Assembly (NCBI GenBank): GCA_007922225.1
Contig: ML679974.1
Coordinates: 7,243,105-7,307,104, forward strand
Source: Emydura subglobosa
Lineage: Eukaryota; Chordata; Testudines; Chelidae
DNA: 64,000 bases
Reading direction: 5' to 3'
Made by a program: the position numbers and the translations under genes. The notes under the pieces are model-generated. The model made no database searches. It was not told the origin of the DNA and saw nothing but the letters and a program-made list of their open reading frames with translations. How positions within the stretch are numbered: position 1 is the first letter of the stretch; every line of letters begins with the position of its first letter. Of this stretch, positions 33,881 through 46,025 are shown one piece after another.

Positions 33881-34449
33881 TAATCAATTTTAGCACAAAT
33901 ATATTATGTGTACAAAAATTCCCACTGGAAATGTTTCAGGCATCACTTGTTCATCTTTTCTTTACTGTCCTGGTCTTAAAAGTTCCAGTCGTCCAATTGG
34001 GGAACAAAAACAGTACCATTACCACTGTCTTCTATGTTCTAGAAGCCATCAGAACCCTGCCAGGGTAGTAAGTTTATCTACATAACTAAGCCTTGCATGT
34101 TGTATATAATTAGTAAACATAGTTATTTGGACCGCACTGACTCTGTATGTTTCCTTCATATTATGTTTGTTGCATAAAGAGCAAAATGACCAATCCTGCA
34201 GCACTAATAACGAATAGTGAATCACCAAAGTAATCAGTTCATGAAAAGAAAATCTGAGTGTTCCAACTTTTCAGTGTATACTGACAAATAACGAATACAT
34301 TCAAAGAAAATTAGAATCAGTTGATTCTGGTTTGCAAATTATTTGTGAACAGGAAAAGGAACTAAATTCATAATAAACATTGCAACTCCAACATCCTGTT
34401 TCTTATGCTGTTAGCCAGCAAGGGATATGTAGCCAAGGAGATGGAAACT
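33881..34449. other. Unassigned; holds left copy of a direct repeat
   Basis: The stretch 34107-34180 ('tagtaaacatagttatttgg' onward) is imperfectly repeated at 35507-35582. No gene seen. Confidence 0.45.
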
Positions 34450-34770
34450 TCAGAGGCAGGTTAGAAACAATCACAAACCTATGCTCAAAATGTAATTTCG
34501 ATGGAAGCTGTTTAGCATATGGTATAGCATTGCTAAGAGAAGTTCACTAACCAACACTACCAATGCAGTGTCTTTGCTATACCCAGGCATAAAAGCAGAC
34601 TGACTGGTGTGAAAGACATCCAAGATTTTTGGATATTGCTGGAGTTGTCGCACTAAAATCTTTTCAACCATCTTTCCCAAAACTAAGAATTTCAGGATGG
34701 GGGTAATTACTGGAGGGATTGATCACATCAACAAATATTTCTTGACCATGGGACTGACTCTAGCTTAGAA
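34450..34770 (-). pseudogene. LINE reverse transcriptase fragment
   Basis: Minus-strand frame 34471-34680 reads 'GKMVEKILVRQLQQYP' and 'TSQSAFMPGYSKDTALVVLV', the finger/palm entry motif (K-x-x-E-x...QSGFRPGxxTETAL) of non-LTR reverse transcriptases of the L2/CR1-like group. It is a small remnant. The subfamily cannot be named from it. Confidence 0.65.
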
Positions 34771-36149
34771 ACTGATACCTTGCACTCTCTCAATTATAAT
34801 AGTCCCAACAGTTACTCCTGATTATGCCAGCCAGAAAAGAGACATCTGCAACCTGTAGGCCAAAGCATGTGCTTTCTACAGAACCCTGGTGAGCATCAGC
34901 AGGCAAAAGCCAACCACAGAAGACGCTGCATTTGTCTCCCTGAGGGCACAGATCAGTGTGAACGCAGATGATCATTGAGGGCCTGTGGTCAATACTGGAT
35001 TGGGAACAGGTATGCAGGTGTGGGGTTAGCATGTAAGGGGACTGTTGGTGGATACACAGCTAATGGCTCTTGATGTGGAGCTAGATACAAGACTGAATGT
35101 GAAAAAGCTGCAGGATATGGTCTCCGGTGTGGTGAAAGGAAGTTTAACCAAAGATATAAAGGAGGTGACTCTTCTTCTACCTACTGGCAATGAGAAACAT
35201 TTGCTTTATGTGTGAGACATTTTGCCAGTTCTTTTACATGCTCAGCACCTCGAACTTAGTGTGTGTGTGGGGTTGGGGGAACTGTCTTTTGGAGCACACT
35301 TTGTTGTGACACTTCATGTCAATTTGTGTCAATCACATTATAATACATTATCTCACGTACGGTAACAAAGTTTGACAGAAATAAACAAACCAGATGAGGC
35401 TTAACATGGTATGGCAGCCTAGTGATGACAAGATTATATATAGTCAAAAGTTTAGTTAGCTAAACCCCACTGGAAAAGAATAAAGCCCACTGTAATATAG
35501 AAAATATAGTAAACATGGTTATTTGGAATCTCACTCTGTCCAGGTGGTTTCCCCATATTTTTAATGGTGTGTAGAGAGAACAGACTCATTATATATTAAA
35601 TCTATGAAATAAGCATTTGCTGCCTTAGTACTTGGTGTACATTTTGGGCTGGATTCCACTAAGCAGTGTACAGAATAAGGTACTATTTAGCATGCATAAG
35701 GGTAACAGAATCTAACCCATTGTAAGTAAGCTGCCAATTAATTATGACATAATTGCCTGCGCTCCTTTCTGGTAGAAAGGCAGATGCTAAGTTTTGGTTG
35801 CAGTGTATTGACTCAATTTCACACTGTGAACCTAATGTTCCCCTCCTTTTGTGCTGGTGAAGGGGAGCAAAAGCAAGTACAAGTGGAGTGGGAAGCATTC
35901 AAAAAAAAATGTGTACCAACTCTATGGTAAGCTTCTTGTGGAGCACACCTCCAGGCATAGCACAGATTTGGGGCTGCAGATAACGTATAAGGATCAGTGT
36001 GCGACAGAGATGGGGAGCAACAGTCCCCTGCAACATGCTTCCCTGGGGCTCAGGTGAACTAGCACTGGTGATTCAACCACTAACAGGTTTTCATTGTTTG
36101 TCCAGGAACAGTAGGACCTATTAAGCATGAGGCATTGGCTGTGAAATGG
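34771..36149. other. Unassigned; right copy of direct repeat
   Basis: May include more decayed LINE sequence up to about 35170. The right copy of the direct repeat lies at 35507-35582. Open frames at 34790-35032, 35683-35898 and 35851-36057 are unsupported. Confidence 0.35.
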
Positions 36150-36225
36150 ATGGTGTAGGGCCTTATCCAACTCCCAGTGAAGTCAACGGAACTCTGTGTG
36201 AGTCGGATCAGCCCAGTAATGATTT
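36150..36225. repeat. Short palindromic element
   Basis: 'gggccttatccaactcccag', 'tgaagtcaacgg' and 'gtgagtcggatcagccc' form a small foldback of the window's commonest type. Confidence 0.5.
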
Positions 36226-38418
36226 AGACATGAATAAACCATCGCCTGGAGTGCACATGCGAGATGAGTGTCCTTTGTGCACTGTTGCAATTCATTGCCA
36301 GTGCATCTGTGGTCTCTAAATCTCAGACAAGCTTGGGGTGGATGGAGGGCAGAGGAGTTTAGGCAAAAAAGGGGTATGTATTATTTCTGCAAATTGCCAA
36401 TAATTACTGAAAATTCTGTTTGTCAGTGAACATACAAAAATAACAAAACACAAATCTCTGCCACAACTTCAGCAAGAGTAAGTTGGCTCAGCTCCATTGT
36501 TTTCAATAGCACTGTGCTAATTTACACCATCTTAGGTTCACCATTTTAAATCAGTCCAGGGGAGTAACAACCAAAATTCCAGTTTTCTCATTATACTTTA
36601 ATAATACCCCTCACTGAGATGATTAGTTGTTAAAGTCTGGTTCATTACCTATTAGCTGTAGGTTAGGTGATCAAAGCTCATCTCTTAAAACAGACATAGA
36701 ACAACCATTGAAATATCCCTGTGCTGAAGTATATATGAGGAGAATACAAAAGCATGATTTACTTCACAGGTTTTTCTTCAGCATCTCTGTGAACTGACTC
36801 TAGATGTAATTAAGCTAATGTATCTTATCCAATGAAATTGTTCTATTAGAAAAATAGCTTTTTGATTAGCTTAACAGGTTCATTCTTTAATCTTCCTCAC
36901 CTCTTGACCCCAGATCAGATTCACAAAGTCCTAAGTGGGTCACAGAATGGCTAGATACAGCAGGTGGTGGTGTAGATAATGGGAAATCCTAGGGGTTCAT
37001 TTTTGATTATTATATACAGATACAATAATTAAAAATGAAGCAAGTCAACCTGTTTGCATGAAATTCAAACTGAACCAAACACCAGGGGGCATAAAGAACA
37101 AGTATTCTTTGAAGCTGCATCAATGGGTTATCTGCATGTTTGATCTTATGTATCATTATCTAGGGATATTGGTGTTAGGCAAACAAAATAATGAGGTTTC
37201 TAAAGGTCAAATCCTGTAAGATGCTGAGCCCCACTTGTGAGATACTGTGTATACTCAGACTCCCACTACTGGGTTGAGAGCACTCAGGACCTCAACAGGA
37301 TTGGACTGATATTTCATAAAACCCAGAATCTCAAATGATCATGTTTATAGAGAGGTCATGCTTATAAAAAGTTTAAACTCCAGTATATAATTATACCTGT
37401 AAAGAAGATCTGAAATAATTAAAAGCACATCAAAGCAAAGTCTACCATAAATATTTGTGCCTCCGTGCTAATTACTTCCACTTGTACTATAAATACCATG
37501 TCCCATGTTCATCTCTAGTGTAACTCTGCTGAGTACAGCAGAGTTTCACCAAGGATAAATTTGGCCCCCGCTTCTTCAGCACTGTCGCACTAGATTTCAT
37601 TTCTCTCTGAAAACACCAGGTAGTTGCAGAGTGTTTAAAAATAAGCTATTCTCCCTCAAACAGGGCTTATGTTTCCTCTCTGCCTCAAGCTCCTAGTTTA
37701 TTCTAAGGATTTAAAAGAAATGGGGAGGAATTTTTATAAATCTACAAAAATAAACAATTGGCAAAGGAACTCCTGTTCTATTGTGCAGTGCCCTTGTGAA
37801 CAACATGATTTCCAGTTAGAGGTTAAAGAGTTTTGAAAGGAAACAAGTTTCTTTCTCTCGCAAAAGTTTAAAAAAAACAAAACCCTTCTATAATTAAGTG
37901 TCTGTAAAGAACGATGAATGAATTAGTAAAACTGTATTGATTTTCTTTGATGTACAGAAGGGAACTTCTAAAACCAGAGATCCCTCAAGAGCACACCAGT
38001 TAAAATGTTAATTTCTCTTCTTTTCTTCCCCACTGGTATTGTCCTCTCTTCTTGAACAGAGACAAATAGTTTCTGTGCCATAGCATAACTATCTCTTATA
38101 GAAAACAGCAGGCAGAAGCAGAAATGGAACCAAATTGATTAACTGGATCCAGACATTGCTCCTGCAGTGCCTCAGAAGTCTTGGTTAGTTTTATTCCAGG
38201 CCCAGGCCAGTATGCATGTGAACTTGACAGCACAAGCCTAGCGCTACTAGAAAAACAAATCCAAATACCCTATAATAAGGATCAGATGCACAGTAGAGCT
38301 GGTAAGATACTTTATCTCCTGGGCCCAGTCACATGAGTTTTATCAGGGTTGCAAAGGCAGATATCTGTGTCACGTGATAGGGGTCAGTATACGCGGGCTT
38401 TAGTGGCTACTGTTATAA
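36226..38418. other. Unassigned unique-looking sequence
   Basis: AT-rich, no repeats recognised apart from small foldback words near 36480-36545, and no open frame over 60 codons. Long unique tracts like this could hide conserved non-coding elements. Nothing in the sequence alone shows it. Confidence 0.4.
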
Positions 38419-38726
38419 TTAGTGCTGTTTGGAAATTTTCCACTGACACTTTTTTCAATGAAAAACTGGTTTTTTGAATAAACAAAAATTTTCAGTGTCT
38501 GCTTTCCTCAAAAAACTATTTTTGGTCAGATATACAACAACCTGGAAACCAAAAGTGTTCTATTTTCAGCTGAACATTTTCAGTATTTTTGGCCAAACAC
38601 TGGTGAATTTTTTGACATAAACCAAAAAAAAAAAAAAAAAAACCTGTAGGTTTTAAATAAAAGTTTAAATTTTCCACCGGGGTAAGGGGTGGAGGAAATA
38701 AAACGAAAATTATCCAACCAGCTCTC
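38419..38726. repeat. A/T-rich palindromic element (MITE-like)
   Basis: Ends 'tagtgctgtttggaaatttt' and 'attatccaaccagctct' are imperfectly inverted. The inside has an A-run at 38622-38642 and TTTTT/AAAAA blocks. Same family type as 22551-22948. Minus-strand frames at 38516-38831 cross the A-run and are artefacts. Confidence 0.6.
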
Positions 38727-40755
38727 GATCTCAACTGCATTTTGGGAGGACTGTTGTCTTTGTAAAGTACCTAGCATGAAAGATCTTTCCCTGGTGCTGT
38801 GGGCTCTAATGTAATACACATAATAAATCATAATAATAGTTTAAATATATGTGCCACTTTTCCTGCAATTTAGACCCAAATTTTATTTTATTCATTTCAA
38901 TAAAACTATAAAAAATAATTTTGCTTATCTAAAAAGGACAGCTTCTTTATGGATTAAAGACAGAAGTTTGTAAAGCATTTATTTGCAAAACCATGTGTAC
39001 TATATAGAGATTTTTCTCTCTACTTTTTCTCCCTGTTTTAACAGATTTTGAGGTGTTCTCCACCCCCCATTCTCTTCTAAGTAAAGCACAAACCCAAATA
39101 TGTTTTAATTTGAGTTGAACTCTACAACATTCAATTGAATAAGGTCAAAAATAGGCCAAACAAATTTGCCCAAACTTACTCCCAACACAGTAACTAGGAG
39201 TCAACTGGATTAGAACAAGAGCCAAGAATAATCAGCATCTTTCAACTAGTGGAATAAGAAAAACAAAAATCAGTACTATATGTACAGGCCCTTGTTGCCA
39301 ACATAATGGATCCACACTCCAAAGGTTGTAGAGGTCCCAGGAATGAGTTCCAATGTCAGGGTGATTTCTCCACTAAAGTCCTCACTGCTCCCTTGGCACG
39401 TTGGACACCATCAGGTTTTTTGTTTGCTCCCTGCGATAAATGAGTTATTTTATTATTTAATGCTGGAACCTGTTCTCTTGTGCCCTGAAAGATGACCCCT
39501 TCTCTTTAACAGGGTATAATTGGGACAGGGGACCACAGGTCTCCAGGCTGAAAATAGCAACAAATAGCTGATGACTGCCTCCTTGGCACCTATCACATGC
39601 TTGGATCATCACTCAGTGGTAGACAGTGCAGCATCAAGGAAAACAAAGCTGTACAGAGCTGGGAGAATGTGCAACAAGAAGGAATGAGTCTTATTTTCGC
39701 AGAAGAAGCTGAGTCTGGACAAAGGACAGAAGAAACTCCTGCCATCCCTGACTATGAAAGGAAAGAAGGCACCAAAAAGCAGATCAGCTATTCATTGTAT
39801 TCATTGTCTTTTGTGCTACAACATGCCCTGCCTGCCTGTTGGGGCCTCATGCCCACTGTGATGTGTGATGTTATCTGCACTCCTGCTACAGCCAAGTGAT
39901 TGGGACACAGACAAGGGGTGCGAGAGATGCAGGGTCACACTGGGGGAAATGTTTGTTAAAGAGCAGGGGCCATGTTGCTTTATACAGCCTGTGCTTGACT
40001 TTTACATGTTTTGCATATTAACGCCTCCGCAAAGCATATGTGGAAGAAGTTTCCTTTGGCCACTCCTTTTCCTGAGGTCATGCTCCCTTTCTCTGCACTA
40101 TACTTCTATTCAGCAGCACAGTCACATCACTTCCTTATAGACAGGGGACCATGCTGTACAATGGATAGAACAACTGAACCCTTAAAGTCTACTATCCACC
40201 TTTATTCTCCTTCACTTCTTCTTTTTGTTTGGGGAATTCTGTCACACTTTCTTTTGGGTTCTTATTGTCCTATGTTTTCTTTGTCCATCCATTTCCCTCT
40301 CTCATTTCTCTTTCCTTCTGTCTCTCTCTTCTCCCCACTTCTTGTCTACTCCCTTCTGCATACTCCCTTATGTTTTTTTCCTCTTTTGCCTTTCAACTTA
40401 ACATCACCCCTTCATAGATTCAAAGCACACAGTGCTGATGCTGCTTCTGCAATGCCTTGAAACTGACAATGCTCTGAACTCCAGTTCATCTGGGAGCAGG
40501 AGTTCAGCCTCGTCATTTTCAAGCTGCTCTGGCAGCAGCATAATGGCTTTGTCTACAGCTGCATCCCAGTCTGGCAAACAGGCAGCTAAATTCAGGTGTT
40601 CTAGGTCAGTCCCACCACAGGCTCACTGCCTCTGTCAGCCAGAATGCATTCCAACCCAATTCCACTAATCATTTCATTTTTATTAGCTCTCCCTTGATTT
40701 GAAAGCAGGATGAGCCTTCTGTACTTGTAGCTCCCCATGTGACATTTTTCTCACA
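38727..40755. other. Unassigned; Ser-rich frame at 40432-40668
   Basis: A pyrimidine-rich tract (40195-40400) is followed by 'cccttcatag' and a frame with a serine-rich run (SSSSGSRSSASSFSSCSGSS). The acceptor-like context makes an exon conceivable, but serine-rich low complexity is weak evidence. Other frames (39597-39899, 39865-40140, 40011-40460) overlap and lack domains. Confidence 0.3.
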
Positions 40756-40803
40756 TTCATAGATTCAAAGGCCAGAAGGAACCAATGTGATCATCTAGTC
40801 TGA

Positions 40804-41880
40804 TGGACAGTCTCCACAGGTACCCAGAGTTGTGAGGCACCTCATCATCACCTGCCCTACACATGGCACAGTCTTGTTTGTGCCTGCTGTGGTTCAGCTC
40901 CCTGACACTGCTAGCTTCTGGCAGCACAAGCACTGCCTTTCAGCCCTCTGCAGATCTCACTCTCTCTGTACAGGTAGCGATAGGCACACACCAGCTTCCA
41001 AGTCCTCAGAGCATTCCCTGCAGAGTCCAGTCCCCTATCCATTGAAGATTAATTACCGGGCCCGCTGTTCTCAAAGGAACAGTACACACCAACTTGTACA
41101 ATTCAATCAGGGTTGCCACTTTGCTTAACCACAGCACTTAGATACATTTATAGTGAAAACCAGAATAAATTTATTATCAAAGAACAGAGATTCTAGTGAT
41201 GGTAAGAACATTGGAAATAAGTGGTTACATATAGAACAAAATCATAGCACTTGCTAGATACTAAACCAAATTACAAATTAACCTCCTGTCTAAAGAAGTT
41301 CATCTCACCCAAAGTTCTCGCCAGCATTTTTCAACCAAGCTTGGCTGAGACCCCTTTATGATGAAGCAAACTTAGCATCGTTTTACATCCTCAGTGAAGG
41401 GTACTTGGAGGTCTTCTTTGTTCCCAAATATAGTAAAGGAAGCCACTGATGTGCACCTGCAGATAGGATTCTCCCCACTCCCACCTCATTGTTTTACTTT
41501 TTCTGTTAGTTTCTTTCTGGAGTTCTCACAATCCTTCGTTTGTATTCAGTTTAGACTGGTGATAGTGAACAATAGAATAGTTACTTTACATGTAAACAGC
41601 CTATTAGATAAACATTTCTTGTCTGATAGGAAATGTTTATCATATTTGCTGGATCCTCGACACGGATCTTATAATTTTCCATGTATAACTCCTTACACAA
41701 CATCTGTACATGTTTTGCAATGATATTGATGACCAAAGTGACTCCAGCTTTTATTTGAGACCTCAGATTATATTCTTTGATGAACTAAATGCACATATGA
41801 GACTTAGCACATTCCTGCAACACATACATTCCTCCTCTGTACCTCCTTGCCAGCTGCCACTAAAAGGCTCCTAGATCACA
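40804..41880. mobile_element. Probable solo LTR inserted in CR1
   Basis: 1077 bp, beginning TG ('tggacagtctcc') and ending CA ('ctagatcaca'), precisely inserted in a CR1. 'ctga' is duplicated at 40800-40803 and 41881-41884, while an uninterrupted CR1 has one. An 'accagaataaatttatta' near 41160 could be a polyadenylation region. A 4-bp duplication and TG...CA ends are the signature of LTR-element integration. No internal region or coding sequence remains, so I infer an LTR left after recombination. The alternative is a DNA transposon with a 4-bp duplication. Confidence 0.6.
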
Positions 41881-42856
41881 CTGACCTCTTATATAAAACA
41901 GACCATAGAACTTCCTCAAAATAATTCCTAGAACAGATCTTTTAGAAAAATATCCAATCTTCATTTAAAAATTGTCAGTGATGGAGAATTCACCACAACT
42001 TTCGTAAGCTGTTCCAATGGTTACCCTCACTTTTAAAAATCTACACCTTACTTCCAGTCTAAATTTGTCTTCCAGCCATTGGATCACATTATACCTTTCT
42101 CTGCTAGATTGAGGAGCCCATTATTAAACATTTGTTCCCCGTGTAGATACGTATAGATTGCAGTCAAGTCACCCCTTAACCTTTTCTTTGTTAAACTAAA
42201 TAGATTTTGTTCTTAAAGTCTCACTATACAGTATATTTTCTAATCCTTTAAGCATTTTCGAGGCTCTTCTTTGAATACTCTCCAATTTATCAACATCTTT
42301 CTTGAATAGTGGACACCAGATCTAGACACAATATTCCAGCAGCTGTCATGCCAGTGTCAAATACCAAGGAAAAAATAACCTCTCTACTCCTACTCAAGAT
42401 TTCCCTGTTTATGCATCCAAGAATTGCACTGGCCTTTTTGGCAGCAGCATCACATGGGAAGCTCATGGTCAGCTGATTATCCACCACCTCACACCCAAAT
42501 CTTTTCCAGAGACACTTCTTCCCTGGATAAAGTCCACCATCCAGGAAGTATGGCTTTCATTCTTTGTTCCTAGATGTATACCTATAACTGTATTAAAACA
42601 ATGTTGTTTGCTTGAACCCAGTTTACCAAGCGATCCAAGATCACTTTGTATCAGTGATCTGTCCCTCTTCATTATTTACCACTACACCAATTTTTGTGTC
42701 ATCTGCAAACTTTAGCAGTGATGATTTTATGTTTTCTTTCAGGTCATTAATAAAAATGTGAAACTGCATAGGAACATGAACCAATCCCTGGGGGGCCCCA
42801 CTAGAAACACCTGTTCAATGATGATAGCCTGTTTACACTAACATTTTGAGACCTAT

Positions 42857-43066
42857 ATCTTTTATTGGACCAACTTCTGTTGGTAGAAGTGACAAGCTTT
42901 CGAGCTACACAGAAGTCTTCCTCAGATCAGGTCAAGACCTGAGGAAGAGCTCTGTGTATCTCAAAAGCTTGTCCCTTCCTCCACCAGAAGTTGGTCCAAT
43001 AAAAGAAATTACTTCACCTACCTTGTCTCGCTCTCATTGTGGCCCAACCCACCTACAACACTGTAA
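42857..43066. mobile_element. Penelope-like foldback inserted in CR1
   Basis: 210 bp made of two head-to-head copies of one 3' end: 42860-42925 ('ttggaccaacttctgttgg', 'acaagctttcgagctacac') and, inverted, 42926-43030 ('gacctgaggaagagctctgt', 'agaagttggtccaataaaag'). The 3' terminal word 'ccaccttgtctc' recurs at 51388-51490. It is flanked by 'acattttgagacctat' (42841-42856) and 'acattttgagaactat' (43067-43082), a 16-bp duplication with one mismatch. Inverted terminal pieces are typical of Penelope-like elements. Confidence 0.7.
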
Positions 43067-43310
43067 ACATTTTGAGAACTATCAGTTAGCCAGCTTTTAA
43101 TCCATTTAATGTGTATGCCATGTTAGTTTTATATCTTTCTAGTTTTTTAATCAAATGTCATGTGATATGAAGTCAAATGTCTTACAGAAGTCTAAGTATA
43201 TTACAGCAAAACAATACCTTTATCAGCTAACCTGGTAATTTCATTTCAAAGATATCAAGATCGTTTGATATTCCATCATCCACTACACATGGTTTTGCAT
43301 CTGATAATGG

Positions 43311-45948
43311 CATGACTGCACTATGGCAGTGTCAATACATTAAAGGAACCTCCTTTAAAAAACACAGTTAAGACACTTTGTAAATGAAAACCACAGACGT
43401 CTTTTTGATAGCAGGATTTATTTATTTATGTTTACAGTTACTTTAGGAGCATGTTCAGCCACGTAGGCTTGTTTTATTTTGCTTTGCTGCATCTCTTTGA
43501 GAGGAATATTGTGTAGATATCTAAGACAAGGATTGGTGTCCTGGGAAATAAGACAGCCTGGAGGTCACAAGCACAGTTCTTGAACTGTAGCATAATAAAA
43601 CAAAGGGAAATGCAGGCTTAAAAGAATGAACAAAAAAATTTCCTCCTTTCACTGGGCTTAGCTCAACCCTGAAATGAGGTTTGTTTCTGTTCTTGCATCT
43701 CTCTTCTATAATGTGAATCTCAGAAAGATGTTTTGCTTGCCATTGAAATACTTCTGCATTTTGTTTCAGGCTATATAGCCATTCAGAACATGGCCCCTTT
43801 AACACACACTTGCTCCCAGGCCAACCTCTATCCCACTCCCTTCCTACTCTTGACCCATCACTTGGCTGTAGCTGAAGTGTTTTTAAATACCTGCCAGAAG
43901 CTTCTCTCCTGCAGGAGCAAATGAAGTGTCTGGTTCCCTTAAACTTTTGTTGGATGGAAAATGGATTTTCTGTTAAATGGAAATACACATGCACACACAC
44001 ACACATACAGCGGTTTTAATGAAAATTTGGGGGGATTCATTTTTTCAGTAACTCCCCCCCCCAAAAAAAAAAAATTCAAAGAAATGTTTCAACGAATGGA
44101 AAAAAATTATTTTTGAGATTTTTTTTATGAGGGAAAATAAAACTCATTTCCTGAGCTGCTGTAATTCCAAAGTGTGGCCCTGCTGTGAGAATTTCAGGAG
44201 CTTACTGTTAAATGATGTGCAGCAGAGAACAGCAGGGTATGGAGAGCAGCTGGGAGGTAGACAGACCCCTCACAGCTGACAATATTTGTCAATGTGCTGA
44301 TCTATAGCCTGAATGCAAGGGAGATCACATGTGCCTCCCACCTATGAGGAGTTTATAAACAACTTGGGATTCATTTATCTCTGATCCTGTAATTAAATAA
44401 CCTGACTGGTACTGAGATAGGTATGAAATAGCACCTGAATTTAAAGGGATGAGGAAATAGCTGGAACACCCAGCAGGGTAACCTGAAATATTCAAATCAA
44501 ACCCAAAACATGATGCTAAGCATAGGGTGGCCCTGCAGGAGTTCTCAGTACTCTGGGTAACCCAGGGAAATTCATCGCTTTCATGGAGATATGTGTCAGC
44601 CAGTATGGGCTGACATAGCAGCCTTGCTGAAATCCCCAAGGCCATTAACCCATCAGAATCCCAAGGAAACCCCAACACTATCTCCAAGAACACAGACATG
44701 AAGTCCCACATCGGTCATGTATACTTTAGCATAGCCAGAGGCCGTAACTAGCCATAGCTCTGACTTTAATGGCATTGAGTTGATTTACACCAGCTGAGAA
44801 TCCAGCCTCTAACCTTTGCTCCTGCCCCAGGGGACAACAGAGTTTCAGATGTTCCAATACATTTGTCTTCACAAAATTTCAGTCCTGGTTTCCACATATG
44901 AAAATGTGCAAAGTTTAAATGAATAGATTTGTCAATATAATTTCACACTTCCTTTGTGTGTTATATACTTCTTCATAATCTAATCTCCCTGGGTCACTGA
45001 CATAGAGGACTAGCCTAGAATGAAACTCTTTTAATTTCAAACATAAACAGTATGGAAACTCAATCAACACAAGAGAAGAAAGTCATGGGTGACAGTCTCA
45101 TGTGTCCTGCAGACTCTACAGGTTCCGGAAAACTAACCACACCAATTAAAGGGATATGAAATTACTTATTTCTTATACTTCAGCAGCTATCAGTGTCCCC
45201 AGCAAAATAATGCCTCTTGAGAAGCAGACGTTGAATGCAATTGGATTTAACTATTGATGCCACTGAATTCCACCAAGAATTCACCAGTTATCTTTCTCTT
45301 GGTACTCATCCACTGAAGCAACTATTAAAAGATCAAGATCTGACAAAGAATAATAGCTAAATAGTGCACAGCAATTGTTGTGGGGGGAGGGGGGAAGAGG
45401 CCATCTGGATATTCTTTGTGCCACTCTTAATCCATGTATGAGTGCTATAAATGTGGTTATAATTAAATAAAATATGTATATTTAAAGTGACTCAGAAATA
45501 CTGCAAAGAGGGGAGGGGAGGGGGGCAGCAATGTCTTTGACTAACTCGTACATTTGGTTGGCTTGGTAGCACTTTCTGCTTTTGGGTGAAAGGCTTCTTC
45601 TCTTCTGTCCCAAAGTCAATAGGGCTGGGAGTGCTGTGGTGGTAAGGTGCTCAACTCCTAGCCCAGATTTTGCTTTGCATTACCATTGGTCTGGTCAGTG
45701 CAACATTAAATGAGCTGCGAAGGAAGTTCAGGAGAGCATATCAAGAAGTACACATATATGGAGAGAGGAATTTATATAGGAGAGAAAGCCAAAATCTAAA
45801 GATTCTTTATAAAAATACAGGAAGGATGGATTCAGACACCCCTCAGTATCTTGGCCTTCTATGAGAGATATAAAGCATGAAGAACAGGAAGCAGGATGAA
45901 AAATGTCAAATCTAAATCATAATTTGGTGGATTTTGAGAATTTATAAC
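43311..45948. other. Unassigned; A/T-rich foldback near 43930-44160
   Basis: 43930-44160 has 'gttggatggaaaatgg', a short (CA)n at about 43989-44006, C- and A-runs and 'catttcctgagctgctg', loosely like the A/T-rich foldbacks. Elsewhere no gene. The 161-aa minus frame at 43521-44006 and the 128-aa one at 44325-44711 have no recognisable domain. Confidence 0.35.
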
Positions 45949-46025
45949 CAGATTTTCAAACTAGCTCAGCTTCTATTTAGTCACTAAAATGAGTATATGT
46001 TGAGCTCATTTGAAAATCTGGCAAT
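45949..46025. repeat. Short palindromic element
   Basis: 'ccagattttcaaactagctc' and 'gagctcatttgaaaatctgg' form an inverted pair about 76 bp long, with 'tcactaaaatga' in the loop. Confidence 0.7.

Larger units (their letters stand above)
40756..43310 (-). mobile_element. CR1 LINE 3' half, split by two insertions
   Basis: Antisense CR1. The 3' tail is 40756-40803 ('catagattcaaaggccagaa', 'gtgatcatctagtctga'). The copy resumes at 41881 ('ctgacctcttatataaaaca') and runs through 'gtgatggagaattcacc', 'ctccaatttatcaacatc' and 'ttgtgtcatctgcaaactt' (complement of the A-D-D-T-K codons) to about 42856. It resumes again at 43067 and ends near 43310 ('aaagatatcaagatcg'). Minus frames 42290-42487 and 42469-42672 are ORF2 remnants. 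Both interruptions have target-site duplications. Confidence 0.9.

Noticed and set aside
43521..44711. Minus-strand frames of 161 and 128 aa
   Set aside because: No domain, no splice context, and the first crosses a CA repeat at its N-terminus.
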